From Xylanibacter ruminicola (lineage in GTDB: Bacteria > Bacteroidota > Bacteroidia > Bacteroidales > Bacteroidaceae): a stretch of 64,000 bases of DNA. Made by a program: the position numbers and the translations under genes. Shown here in pieces: positions 24,176 to 32,795 of the stretch. The first letter of the stretch is position 1. The number at the start of each line of letters is the position of its first letter. Location: NCBI RefSeq assembly GCF_900142525.1, contig NZ_FRBD01000015.1, positions 61,922-125,921 of the forward strand, written 5' to 3'. The notes below the pieces were generated by a model that saw only the letters and a program-made list of their open reading frames with translations, had not been told where the DNA came from and made no database searches.

Positions 24176-27100
24176 ATGAAAAGGTTATTTGTATTGTTGA
24201 ATGTGTGCTTTCTTCTGTCGATAGGCAGTGTGTATGCTGAGAAGAAGTACTATTATGCAAAAGTGACTGCGAGTGATGGTACAGTCCAGTGGTTGAAAAT
24301 AGAAACAGAGTGGGATAGTAGATGGAGTCGCTATGATACTTGGAGTGCTGTTGGCTCTTCAAAAATAGAAGGAACTCTAGATCTGGATGAGATTTATACT
24401 GAGTACGGGGGAAGCGGGACAAAGAAAACCTTCTCAGAAATTGGTTCTGGTGCTTTCTTTGGTTTCTCTGGCTTGACAGCTGTAAAAGGTACATCAGTCA
24501 GGACGCTGAAGAATCAGGCATTTGATTATTGTTCATCGCTAATAAGCATTGACTTCCCTAATTTGCAGACAATTGAAGCATCATCGTTTGGACATTGTAC
24601 GTCTTTGAAGTCATACACAATTCCTGCGAGTGTTACAAGTATTGATGGTGCTGCTTTTGTTGGTTGTACTAATTTAACCAGCTTATCAGTAAATCCGAAT
24701 AACTATTATTTCAGTGCTGAGAATCAAATATTATATAACAAGAACAAAACAACTATTTGTGCATATCTTTCCAGTAGAAAAGATACGGCATACGTGGTTC
24801 CATCTACAGTAAGAACAATTGGAGAAAATGCGTTTTATTACAATAACTACTTAAAATCTGTTGTACTTTCTAACGGAGTTGGAACAATAGGTCGTTATGC
24901 ATTTATAGGCTCAAAGATCCAATCTGTATATATACCTCAAAGTGTATCAACAATATTGTATGATGCCTTTTACTACTGCAATTCTTTGACAAGTGTTAAA
25001 GTGGCAAACCCGACACCAATTTCTTTAACTAGTTCTATTTTTAGTAGTACAAATACAATAACACTATATGTTCCTCAAGGTAGTAAAGAGGCATACGAGT
25101 CGGCCAACAATTGGAAGAATGCCTCGAATATAGTTGATTATTCTCCTTCTCCCACTATTCAGTTCGCCGATGCAAACGTGAAGAGTATCTGTGTTGCCAA
25201 TTGGGACTATGACGGTGATGGAGAGTTGAGCGAAGAGGAAGCCCAGGAAATTAGGGAGATTGGAACGCAATTCCAAGGTAACACCAATATTAAATCGTTT
25301 AATGAACTTCAGTATTTTACAAATTTAAAGACGATTGGTACTACAGCTTTTTCCGGCTGTACGAATCTGACATCGTTTAAGGTTCCTGCCAGCCTTACAA
25401 AGATTGGGCAGAATGCTTTCCTGAACACAGCATGGCTTAATGCTCAGTCAGACGGATTGGTATATATTGGCAATGTGCTTTATACTTATAAAGGAACAAT
25501 GCCTGCGAACACAAAGATCGTTGTTAAGGATGGAACGACTTGTATTTGCAACTATGCTTTTTCTAATCAGACAAACCTGATAGAAATAGAACTTCCTAAT
25601 AGCCTTTTGTATATAGGCACAGAAGATACAAGTTTAGATGAGTACGGCTATGTATTCAACAATTGTACGGGACTGACAACTATTAAGATTCCTGCTGGTG
25701 TGAAGGATATTATCAGATATACTTTCCGAGGCAGTGGCCTAAAGACTGTGGAACTCCCGGAAGGACTGGAATCAATAGGTAACAGTTCGTTCCGTTCATG
25801 TACTTCATTGGAGTCTGTTGTTATTCCTGATAAGGTAAGAACCATCGGTAAGAACACGTTCCGCTCCTGTTCAAAACTCCAGCAGGTAACGATGCCCTCT
25901 TATCTGATGAGTGTTGCTTCAGATGCTTTTCGTGATTGTTATCAATTGCAACGTGTAGATATATCAAATTTAAGCGGTTGGTGTAATGTTGACTTTGCGG
26001 ATTATAGAGCCAATCCGTTGACATTTGCCCACCATTTGTATTTGGATGGAAAAGAAGTGGTGGATTTTGAGACCGATTCATATTGTTTGTTGCCTTATTA
26101 TGATACATATTATAACAAATGGTCATATGCTAATTATGATTGGGAAACCATAAAACCTCTTGTATTCTATGGCTGCCAAAGTATTAAGACTGTTTCTATT
26201 GGTAAGAATATTACTTCTATTGGTAATAATGCTTTCTATAATTGCACAGGGTTGAAGTCTGTTAAAACAGAAGGTGAGCCATTTACATTATCTACTTCTG
26301 CCTTCCCCACAAAGGCTAATGTTTCGCTTTATACTTCCCAATGGAGCTTAGAGCAGTTTCAACAGGCTCCTGTATGGCAGGATTTCAAGACTGTCAAGTC
26401 TTATCCTGATTTGGATGTCAATGAAGATGGAGAAGTCGATGTCTTAGACGTAGTTGACATTGTAAACTATACCAAAGGTCTGGTTACTTCTGACATGTTT
26501 GTTCACTTCCTGGCAGATTTTGATAATGATAAGAAAATTACCAAAACTGATGTTGAAAGGGTTGCCAAAGCAATTCCTACTACACAAAGATTCAGCGAGT
26601 TGCCTGCTACCGTAGGAGTTACTGATTGTGTTTCTGCTGGTAACATCAAGATTCGTACAGGAGAGACCAATACTGCAAGTATTAAGCTACAAAACACGAC
26701 TGACGGTTTGGTTGGTTTCCAGATGGATATCACATTACCGGATGGTGTCAGCATTATTGAGAAAGATTGTAGGTTGAGTAATCGCGTAGCTGATACAGAA
26801 CAAAAGCTACAGATTGGAAAACTCAGTGACAACACTTTCCGCCTGACGGCAACTTCGCTTGCATTACAGTCGTTTACGGAAAATGATGATGAACTGATCA
26901 ATATCACTCTGAAAGCAACCGAGTTGTCGGATGGTGGTACAGTTAACATCAAGAATATCAGAATAGTGACCGACAATTCCGAACGTCTGATACTGGCTGA
27001 TGCAGCTTTTGATATTCAGATAGTTGATATTACGCCTGCTATTGCTTTCCAAGATGAGAAAGCGAAAGCAATCTGCCTAACCAATTGGGATGTCAATGGC

Positions 27101-30100
27101 GATGGTGAACTAAGTATGTGGGAAGCGGCTAAGGTGGCAACTATCGGCACATTGTTTATGGGTAATACAGAAATCACCTCTTTCTATGAGTTGAAGCACT
27201 TTGTTGGATTGACAACCATTGACGAGAATGCCTTCTTGGGATGTTCAAATCTTGAGTCTGTTTCTATTCCCGAGAATATAGCAACCATAGGTGATAAAGC
27301 CTTCTCTGCTTGCAACAAGATTAAGAGAGTTTATGCATATATGCAAACTCCGCCAGCTATAGCAGAATCGACCTTTGCCAATTATGCTACGGCAACACTA
27401 TATGTATGCCGCAACTGTAAGGATGTTTATGGCAATGCAAGCGTTTGGAATAACTTTAGCAATATTGCCGTGATGATGTTCAAAGAGGGTGCTGGCACAG
27501 AGGAAAGTCCGTATCTGCTGTTTGATCCTTCTGATTTCAAAAACCTGGCTACTGACGTTAATGCAGGAACCTCGTATGGTGGCAATTTCTTTAAGGTTGC
27601 CAAGAAAGAAATAGACTTCAGTGGCGTTTCTTATACGGCCATAGGAAAGGCAGGATACGACTCATATGGTAATGAGGCGCCCATAGCCTTCTCTGGCAAT
27701 TTTGACGGTAATGGCGTTACTATCATGAATTTGTCGACAAACAAGGCTCTGTTTGGCTATATTGGCAAGAATGGTATAGTTGCTAATATTATTATTGATG
27801 AGAGTTGCAAGATTAATGGTAACACGAGTAATGTTGCAGGTATTGCTGGTTCAAATAAGGGAACTATTGATAATTGTATCAATAAGACTCCTGTTTCATC
27901 TACGAGTTATCATGTTGCAGGTATTTGTGGTGATAACATGGGTACTATTAGTAATTGCAAGAATTATGGTGCAATTACTTGCAATTCTGAGAATGGTATG
28001 GCAGGTGGTATTGCTGGTGATCTTGATGCTGGTAAAATACTGAATTGTGAAAACTATGGTAACGTTGTTTCTGACGGTTTCTGGATAGGAGGCATTGTAG
28101 GACTGATAACAGGACAGCCATGCTCTGTTAAGAATTGTCAGAATCAGGGCGATGTCACAGGTCGATACGACGTAGGCGGTATTTTCGGCTCTGTTTCATA
28201 CATGTCGTCTACGATGATATGTGACAACATGGTTTCTGGTTGCACCATAAAAGGTACAAGAGATTCGGGTTCAGATAATAGAGCAGGTGTTATTGGCCCG
28301 TATATCGGATCAAGTACATGCTCGAATAATTTCTATTCTCATGATGTCGTACTTATTGTAGGAAACCAGACTTATGATGGCACAACTCCTCGTGGAACAT
28401 GGGATAGCACTAATAGTATTCCTAAGGATGTCGCAGATAATTGTGCAGCGATGATTCTTCCGGATCCAGGAACAGAGAAAAGACCCTTCACCTGTGCTGA
28501 GGCTAATGCTTTTGTTGCTGGCCTGACGGCAGACACTCCGACGGAAACAGAGTTCTACGTCAAAGGTAAGGTAAGCAGGATGCAAGATAACTTCGGCTAT
28601 CAGTGCGGCAATGCCACGTTCTATATTTCGGATGACGGGACAAAGAACGGCGAGTTCTACGTATATCATACCTTGTACTTCGATAAGCAGAATTATAATG
28701 GCGGTCGTGTGCCAAATCTTGGCGACGAAGTAGTGCTCTGTGGCAAACTCATCAATTATGAGGGTAATACGCCAGAAACTGTAAATGAGGAATGTCGCCT
28801 TATGTCCATCAATGGCAAGACGGTTGGAACGGCTCTTGAGGTTGGTGACCTCTTTGTGACCAAGACATCGGAGGACGTAGAGATGTTCTTCGTAGTTGAT
28901 GAATCAGGTAAGTCCATGAGTAAGACAAGTGAGACAGGATGCTCTGTAGGCTATGCTGCGGCTAATAGGCCAGAGACATATACAAATCCTCCCTGTTGTA
29001 TTGATGCCAATTATGCTGGAGTTGTCACGATACCCGCGACAGCGGAAGGATTCCCTATTCAGGCCATTGCTCCCTCTGCCTTTACGAACGCAAAACTGAC
29101 ATCTGTCACCATCCCTGCTACTGTATGGGATATCGAGGTATATGCTTTCAAGGATTGTCAGAATCTGGCTTCGGTAACGTTGCCTGAAGGTGTTATACTG
29201 AATAATGGCACATTCCAGAATTGTACGGCTCTTACGTCTATTGAACTTCCAAAGAATGTGCAACTATGGGCAAATGGAGCTATCTTCGGTGGCTGTACCA
29301 ATTTGACTACCATCACGGTAAATGACGTAACACCTTACGACCTTCAGGGTAGCTACCTTGTTGACGACCCCAGTAAGGTGACGCTCTACGTCCCTTCTGG
29401 CTGCAAGGCTGCATACGAGGCTGCTGAATATTGGAATGAGTTTAAGATAATAGAGAAAGAAGCAAGCAAGGTTAAACTTAGCAGGACGAAAGCTATTATG
29501 CCGGTAGGTAAGACAGGAACTTTGAGGGCTACGGTCTATCCTACGACATTGGAAGATAAGAGCGTGACTTGGAAGAGTTCGAATAAGAAGGTTGCTACGG
29601 TGACAAGTACGGGCAAGGTGACTGCCGTCGGTGTTGGCACAGCCAAGATCACCTGTACCTCTGTGGCGACGGGTGCAAAGGCTACCTGTAAGGTGACTGT
29701 CGGAAAGGTTGACCTCAGCAAGTCAGAAGCAACAGTTCCAGTAGGCAAGTCTGGCACCTTGAAGGCTACGGTTTATCCTACAACATTGGAAGACAAGAGC
29801 GTGATCTGGAAGAGTTCCGATACAGAAGTTGCAACGGTGACAAGTAAAGGCAAGGTGAAGGCCGTTGGTGTAGGCACGGCCATCATCACTTGTACTTCTA
29901 ATGCTACAGGCCTGAGTGCCACTTGCACATTGACGGTAGGAAAGGTTGACCTCAGCAAGACGGAAGCAACAGTTGCGGTAGGCAAGTCTGGTACTTTGAA
30001 GGCTACTGTCTATCCCGAGACATTGGCAGACAAGAGCGTGACCTGGAAGAGTTCTGATACAGAGGTTGCCACGGTGACAAGTAAGGGCAAAGTGAAGGCC

Positions 30101-30619
30101 GTTGGTGTAGGTACTGCCATCATCACTTGTACTTCTAAGGCTACAGGTCTGAGTGCCACCTGCACATTGACCGTCGGAAAGGTAGTCCTCAGCAAGACGA
30201 AAGCTACTGTTTCGGTAGGTAAGTCCGGTACTTTGAAGGCTACGGTCTATCCTGAGACATTGGAAGACAAGAGCGTAACCTGGAAGAGCTCGAATAAGAA
30301 GGTTGCCACGGTGACAAGTAAGGGCAAGGTGACTGCCGTCGGTGCAGGCACTGCCATCATCACTTGTACTTCTAATGCTACAGGTCTGAGTGCCACTTGT
30401 ACATTGACCGTAACAGCCCGCGTAGCCGCTACGCGCTCAATGTTTGGAGATGAAGACGAGATGACAGGCTTAGAGGATATGGATACGCAGTCTGATACCC
30501 CAGAGCCGTTTGACGTCTATGATCTGAGTGGCCGCAAGGTTCGTCATCAAGTAACCTCACTCGATGGCCTGCCTAATGGTATTTACATTGTCAACGGGCA
30601 GAAAGTGCTGAAGAAGTAA
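24176..30619 (+). CDS. Giant BspA-like leucine-rich surface protein with T9SS tail
   Basis: A 2,147-residue secreted protein. In order: signal peptide (1-22); LRR_5/BspA-type repeats (65-300); an EF-hand-like NWDYDGDGELSEEEA unit (about 343); more repeats (360-720); a dockerin-like pair of calcium loops (DVNEDGEVDVLDVVDIV and DFDNDKKITKTDV, 741-801); a cohesin-like beta domain (816-948); a second EF-hand unit (961); repeats (1005-1095); GLUG-type glycine/asparagine repeats (1105-1400); an OB-fold-like region (1431-1541); repeats (1608-1761); four Big_2 Ig-like domains (1766-2081); and a C-terminal sorting segment YDLSGRKV...LPNGIYIVNGQKV. Relatives mediate adhesion or glycan and host protein binding. 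Its own promoter precedes it and a terminator follows 16 bp after the stop. Confidence 0.85.
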   Translation: MKRLFVLLNVCFLLSIGSVYAEKKYYYAKVTASDGTVQWLKIETEWDSRWSRYDTWSAVGSSKIEGTLDLDEIYTEYGGSGTKKTFSEIGSGAFFGFSGLTAVKGTSVRTLKNQAFDYCSSLISIDFPNLQTIEASSFGHCTSLKSYTIPASVTSIDGAAFVGCTNLTSLSVNPNNYYFSAENQILYNKNKTTICAYLSSRKDTAYVVPSTVRTIGENAFYYNNYLKSVVLSNGVGTIGRYAFIGSKIQSVYIPQSVSTILYDAFYYCNSLTSVKVANPTPISLTSSIFSSTNTITLYVPQGSKEAYESANNWKNASNIVDYSPSPTIQFADANVKSICVANWDYDGDGELSEEEAQEIREIGTQFQGNTNIKSFNELQYFTNLKTIGTTAFSGCTNLTSFKVPASLTKIGQNAFLNTAWLNAQSDGLVYIGNVLYTYKGTMPANTKIVVKDGTTCICNYAFSNQTNLIEIELPNSLLYIGTEDTSLDEYGYVFNNCTGLTTIKIPAGVKDIIRYTFRGSGLKTVELPEGLESIGNSSFRSCTSLESVVIPDKVRTIGKNTFRSCSKLQQVTMPSYLMSVASDAFRDCYQLQRVDISNLSGWCNVDFADYRANPLTFAHHLYLDGKEVVDFETDSYCLLPYYDTYYNKWSYANYDWETIKPLVFYGCQSIKTVSIGKNITSIGNNAFYNCTGLKSVKTEGEPFTLSTSAFPTKANVSLYTSQWSLEQFQQAPVWQDFKTVKSYPDLDVNEDGEVDVLDVVDIVNYTKGLVTSDMFVHFLADFDNDKKITKTDVERVAKAIPTTQRFSELPATVGVTDCVSAGNIKIRTGETNTASIKLQNTTDGLVGFQMDITLPDGVSIIEKDCRLSNRVADTEQKLQIGKLSDNTFRLTATSLALQSFTENDDELINITLKATELSDGGTVNIKNIRIVTDNSERLILADAAFDIQIVDITPAIAFQDEKAKAICLTNWDVNGDGELSMWEAAKVATIGTLFMGNTEITSFYELKHFVGLTTIDENAFLGCSNLESVSIPENIATIGDKAFSACNKIKRVYAYMQTPPAIAESTFANYATATLYVCRNCKDVYGNASVWNNFSNIAVMMFKEGAGTEESPYLLFDPSDFKNLATDVNAGTSYGGNFFKVAKKEIDFSGVSYTAIGKAGYDSYGNEAPIAFSGNFDGNGVTIMNLSTNKALFGYIGKNGIVANIIIDESCKINGNTSNVAGIAGSNKGTIDNCINKTPVSSTSYHVAGICGDNMGTISNCKNYGAITCNSENGMAGGIAGDLDAGKILNCENYGNVVSDGFWIGGIVGLITGQPCSVKNCQNQGDVTGRYDVGGIFGSVSYMSSTMICDNMVSGCTIKGTRDSGSDNRAGVIGPYIGSSTCSNNFYSHDVVLIVGNQTYDGTTPRGTWDSTNSIPKDVADNCAAMILPDPGTEKRPFTCAEANAFVAGLTADTPTETEFYVKGKVSRMQDNFGYQCGNATFYISDDGTKNGEFYVYHTLYFDKQNYNGGRVPNLGDEVVLCGKLINYEGNTPETVNEECRLMSINGKTVGTALEVGDLFVTKTSEDVEMFFVVDESGKSMSKTSETGCSVGYAAANRPETYTNPPCCIDANYAGVVTIPATAEGFPIQAIAPSAFTNAKLTSVTIPATVWDIEVYAFKDCQNLASVTLPEGVILNNGTFQNCTALTSIELPKNVQLWANGAIFGGCTNLTTITVNDVTPYDLQGSYLVDDPSKVTLYVPSGCKAAYEAAEYWNEFKIIEKEASKVKLSRTKAIMPVGKTGTLRATVYPTTLEDKSVTWKSSNKKVATVTSTGKVTAVGVGTAKITCTSVATGAKATCKVTVGKVDLSKSEATVPVGKSGTLKATVYPTTLEDKSVIWKSSDTEVATVTSKGKVKAVGVGTAIITCTSNATGLSATCTLTVGKVDLSKTEATVAVGKSGTLKATVYPETLADKSVTWKSSDTEVATVTSKGKVKAVGVGTAIITCTSKATGLSATCTLTVGKVVLSKTKATVSVGKSGTLKATVYPETLEDKSVTWKSSNKKVATVTSKGKVTAVGAGTAIITCTSNATGLSATCTLTVTARVAATRSMFGDEDEMTGLEDMDTQSDTPEPFDVYDLSGRKVRHQVTSLDGLPNGIYIVNGQKVLKK
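29471..30418 (+). repeat. Four exact-length 237-bp tandem repeats (Big_2 domains)
   Basis: Units begin at 29471, 29708, 29945 and 30182, each 79 codons, each with a KATVYP (first unit RATVYP), a (V/I)WKSS and an ATVTS segment. Equal spacing and high DNA similarity show recent tandem duplication and could allow copy-number change by recombination. Confidence 0.85.
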
Positions 30620-30753
30620 TTTGGCTAACTGCTAGAGGCGGATTTTCTTGGAATCCGCCTTATTTTTTTGTACCTTTGCAGTGCATTTGAGAAATGATGC
30701 TGCAAGCAGGAAACGCCTGCCCTAAGTAGTTATTAACGCAGTAGGGATGCAAA
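30620..30753 (+). repeat. Terminator-promoter-leader module, copy B
   Basis: It starts TTTGGCTAACT one base after the adhesin stop. Terminator stem AGGCGGATT (30636-30644) with AATCCGCCT (30652-30660), T run, then TACCTTTG (30671-30678) with TTG at 30648-30650 in the hairpin region (20 bp spacing). The 54-bp core at 30700-30753 is identical to copy A. This copy drives the HU-like gene. Confidence 0.85.
30700..30753 (+). promoter_or_regulatory. Structured 5' leader of the HU-smalltalk operon
   Basis: Two stems (GCAGG/CCTGC and CCCTA/TAGGG) lie side by side within a TGC...GCA closure, ending 26 bases before the HU start codon and 10 bases before its AGGAGG site. Perfect conservation with copy A suggests a functional RNA fold; ligand or protein partner unknown. 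Confidence 0.5.
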
Positions 30754-30779
30754 TCCCGAGTAAAAGAAAGGAGGAGATT

Positions 30780-31274
30780 ATGGCAGTATTGTACCGATTA
30801 TCTCAGAACAAGATGAAGGACTCATCGGCTCATGGCAAGTGGTTCGCACAGGCAGCAATGACTGGCACCGTGGACACCGACGCTCTGGCTGAGATCATGC
30901 AGCGAAACTGTACCGTGAAGAAGAGCGATATTCTGGCGGTTATCAGCGAACTGATCGAAACGATGCAGGATCAGCTGCAGAACTCAAAACGAGTGAAACT
31001 GAACGGATTCGGAGCCTTTAAGATCGGCATCGAAAACGCTAAAGGCGGTGCACAGACGGCAGCCGAGTTCAGCGCCAGCAAGAACATCAAAGGCTTGCAC
31101 GTGCTGTTTCAGCCCGAGGTGAAGACCGACTCTACCGGTCAGCGTCGAAAGGCCTTCATCAGCGGTTGTACCGTTCAGGAGGCACCTAAGAACAACGTGG
31201 ACACCACGAAGCCCGCTGAGGATGCTGAGGACGACGGCCCAACTGGAGGCTACACCCCTAACCCCGGGGATTAA
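30780..31274 (+). CDS. HU-family DNA-binding protein (island type)
   Basis: A 164-residue HU-like protein. I chose the ATG at 30780 (MAVLYRLSQNK) because AAAGGAGGAG lies 5-14 bases upstream and family members start this way; an in-frame ATG at 30747 falls inside the structured leader. The HU fold is seen in KKSDILAVISELIETMQDQLQ and VKLNGFGAFKIGIE; the C-terminal tail is acidic and proline/glycine-rich. Such HU variants accompany smalltalk and peptidoglycan hydrolase genes in Bacteroidales islands. It is likely a nucleoid protein specific to the element. Confidence 0.85.
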   Translation: MAVLYRLSQNKMKDSSAHGKWFAQAAMTGTVDTDALAEIMQRNCTVKKSDILAVISELIETMQDQLQNSKRVKLNGFGAFKIGIENAKGGAQTAAEFSASKNIKGLHVLFQPEVKTDSTGQRRKAFISGCTVQEAPKNNVDTTKPAEDAEDDGPTGGYTPNPGD

Positions 31275-31319
31275 GTAATTAAAAACAAGTAAATTAATTA
31301 AAGAAAGGAGGAAAAGAAG

Positions 31320-31421
31320 ATGATGAAGAACTGGAGGACGATCGTTAAGATCGTAGTGGCGGTGCTCTCGGCCTTGTTAGGCGCGGCAGGAGCAACTGCC
31401 TGCGGAGTACAACTCGGCTGA
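31320..31421 (+). CDS. Smalltalk protein
   Basis: A 33-residue peptide, MMKNWRTIVKIVVAVL then a Ser/Ala/Leu/Gly stretch and a TACGVQLG end. This is the length and layout of the smalltalk family of Bacteroidetes: a short basic start, one hydrophobic helix and a small terminal Cys-containing tail. Family members lie next to HU-like and amidase genes, and function is unknown. AAAGGAGGAA lies upstream, a strong Shine-Dalgarno site rare in this phylum. Usually a peptidoglycan amidase follows; here there is only a terminator, while an M15 peptidase lies 19 kb upstream. Confidence 0.8.
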   Translation: MMKNWRTIVKIVVAVLSALLGAAGATACGVQLG

Positions 31422-31461
31422 AAGCCGCTTGGCTCGTCCAAGAACTCTGCGAACACAAATC

Positions 31462-31491
31462 AAGGTCTGTCGTAATGACAGGCCTTTTTTT
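31462..31491 (+). terminator. Terminator of the HU-smalltalk operon
   Basis: Stem AAGGTCTGTC (31462-31471) with GACAGGCCTT (31477-31486), one G-T pair, 5-base loop, then five T residues. Confidence 0.85.
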
Positions 31492-31495
31492 AAGG

Positions 31496-32086
31496 TTAGA
31501 ACATAAACACAAAACGGAGGGAGGCGTAGAACTGGATGGCCAGGATGTAGACCACGATGAGCGAGGCGCCCTGGCGGATGCCGTAGGAGAGGATACTAAG
31601 GATATCCTCTCCTGTTTTTTTATGACCAGACATCATGCCGTAGACTACCGAGAACAGGGTAACGCCAAAGCATACGATTGGCAGGATACTACGACTGAAG
31701 GCTGACGGGAACAGACTGCCCTTAACAGACAGCAGTATGGCGTGAGGCGTGAGTGTGAGCAGACAGATAACGATGGCATACAGAACCAGGAAAAAGCCAG
31801 CCACACGTAATGCCAAACGGTTGCGATAAGAGGTGTCGCCTCGGCTTCTGAACAGGCTCACTACCCCACTCTGCTGCAAGCTTCCACCAGCTATGAGCAA
31901 CAGCAACAGCCATGCCAGCAAGGGACTTGCTACGATGTTGGAGAACCCGCCTACAAACCAGCGGATTCCCTCGGACGACAGCATAGAGCGCACACCATCA
32001 AGGCGCATGGCCGACAACAGCCACGACACGATGACCAGCACACTCTGAGCCACCAGAAGTCCCACGCACAACCGGCTACTCTTCAT
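31496..32086 (-). CDS. Multi-pass membrane protein, weak AbgT-like
   Basis: A 196-residue protein with about five predicted membrane helices. The segment SMLSSEGIRWFVGGFSNIV followed by PLLAWLLLLLIAGGSLQQSG resembles the LLspEGirWif... and G.G..E.sG region of AbgT-type transporters, but AbgT proteins are about 500 residues, so this would be a short form or only the corresponding part. Its start overlaps the response regulator gene by 11 bp, so it belongs to the two-component operon. Function unknown. Confidence 0.45.
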   Translation of the reverse strand: MKSSRLCVGLLVAQSVLVIVSWLLSAMRLDGVRSMLSSEGIRWFVGGFSNIVASPLLAWLLLLLIAGGSLQQSGVVSLFRSRGDTSYRNRLALRVAGFFLVLYAIVICLLTLTPHAILLSVKGSLFPSAFSRSILPIVCFGVTLFSVVYGMMSGHKKTGEDILSILSYGIRQGASLIVVYILAIQFYASLRFVFMF

Positions 32087-32795
32087 CGGCTTCCAAATTA
32101 TCGATATCCAATACTCTGAGCTCTAAGGCGCGAACCACCAGACGAGTGGCATTGACACCGCTGGTGCCCTCGGGGAAGAGCTTCTGGATGAGCTCGTTCT
32201 GGCGCTTCTCCAGACTTTTTACGCCGAACGGCATGCCGCGCAGACCTGTAATCTGCTCCTTGGTATAGCCAAGAGCCAGATGGCGCAGGAAACGCTCGTC
32301 GTACTCGTCGATCTCGTAGTTAACCACGGCCTCCTGTTTCACCAGTTCGCCACTCACGGCACGTTTGAAGCGCTCAACAATCTTCTCGAGGATAGGCTCG
32401 TTGAACACCAGCTGCTTGCCGTCCATCACAGCCGACACATCGCGGCGTGTGAGCAACTCACCGGTCTTCAGGATGATACCGTCGGCACCTGCATCGAGCA
32501 CGTCGACCCACAACTTCTCGTTCAGGATCTCGCCTGTAAAAATCAGCACTTTCACGTCGGGATGCAGCTCCTTGGTGTGGCGACAAATCTCTACACCCAC
32601 GGTGGTAGAGCCGCCCAGACCCAAATCGAGCAGCACCAGATCGGGTATCTGCTGCTTAATCAGTTTCCAGTAGGCTTGCTCGTTCTCGGCAGTACCGATG
32701 ACCTCAGCCTCGGGGATATCATTCTTTACAATGCCCAGTGTGCCTTTAAGCTCCAGGGGCACATCTTCTACTATTATTACTTTGAAATTTTCCAT
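32076..32795 (-). CDS. Response regulator with HTH output domain (DUF5932 type)
   Basis: A 239-residue regulator. The receiver has Glu10/Asp11 in VIIVED, phospho-acceptor Asp57 in LVLLDLGLG and Thr in IFTGE, with Lys in ILKTGE. The C-terminus (YDERFLRHLALGYTKEQITGLRGM) is a LuxR-like DNA-binding domain. It overlaps the histidine kinase gene by 19 bp and is almost surely its partner. Target genes are not evident; the membrane protein overlapping its 3' end may be one of them. Confidence 0.88.
   Translation of the reverse strand: MENFKVIIVEDVPLELKGTLGIVKNDIPEAEVIGTAENEQAYWKLIKQQIPDLVLLDLGLGGSTTVGVEICRHTKELHPDVKVLIFTGEILNEKLWVDVLDAGADGIILKTGELLTRRDVSAVMDGKQLVFNEPILEKIVERFKRAVSGELVKQEAVVNYEIDEYDERFLRHLALGYTKEQITGLRGMPFGVKSLEKRQNELIQKLFPEGTSGVNATRLVVRALELRVLDIDNLEADEE

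Noticed and set aside
30747..30779. Earlier start for the HU-like gene at 30747
   Set aside because: That ATG lies within the structured leader shared with a copy that has no HU gene; the ATG at 30780 has a strong AGGAGG site and the usual family start.
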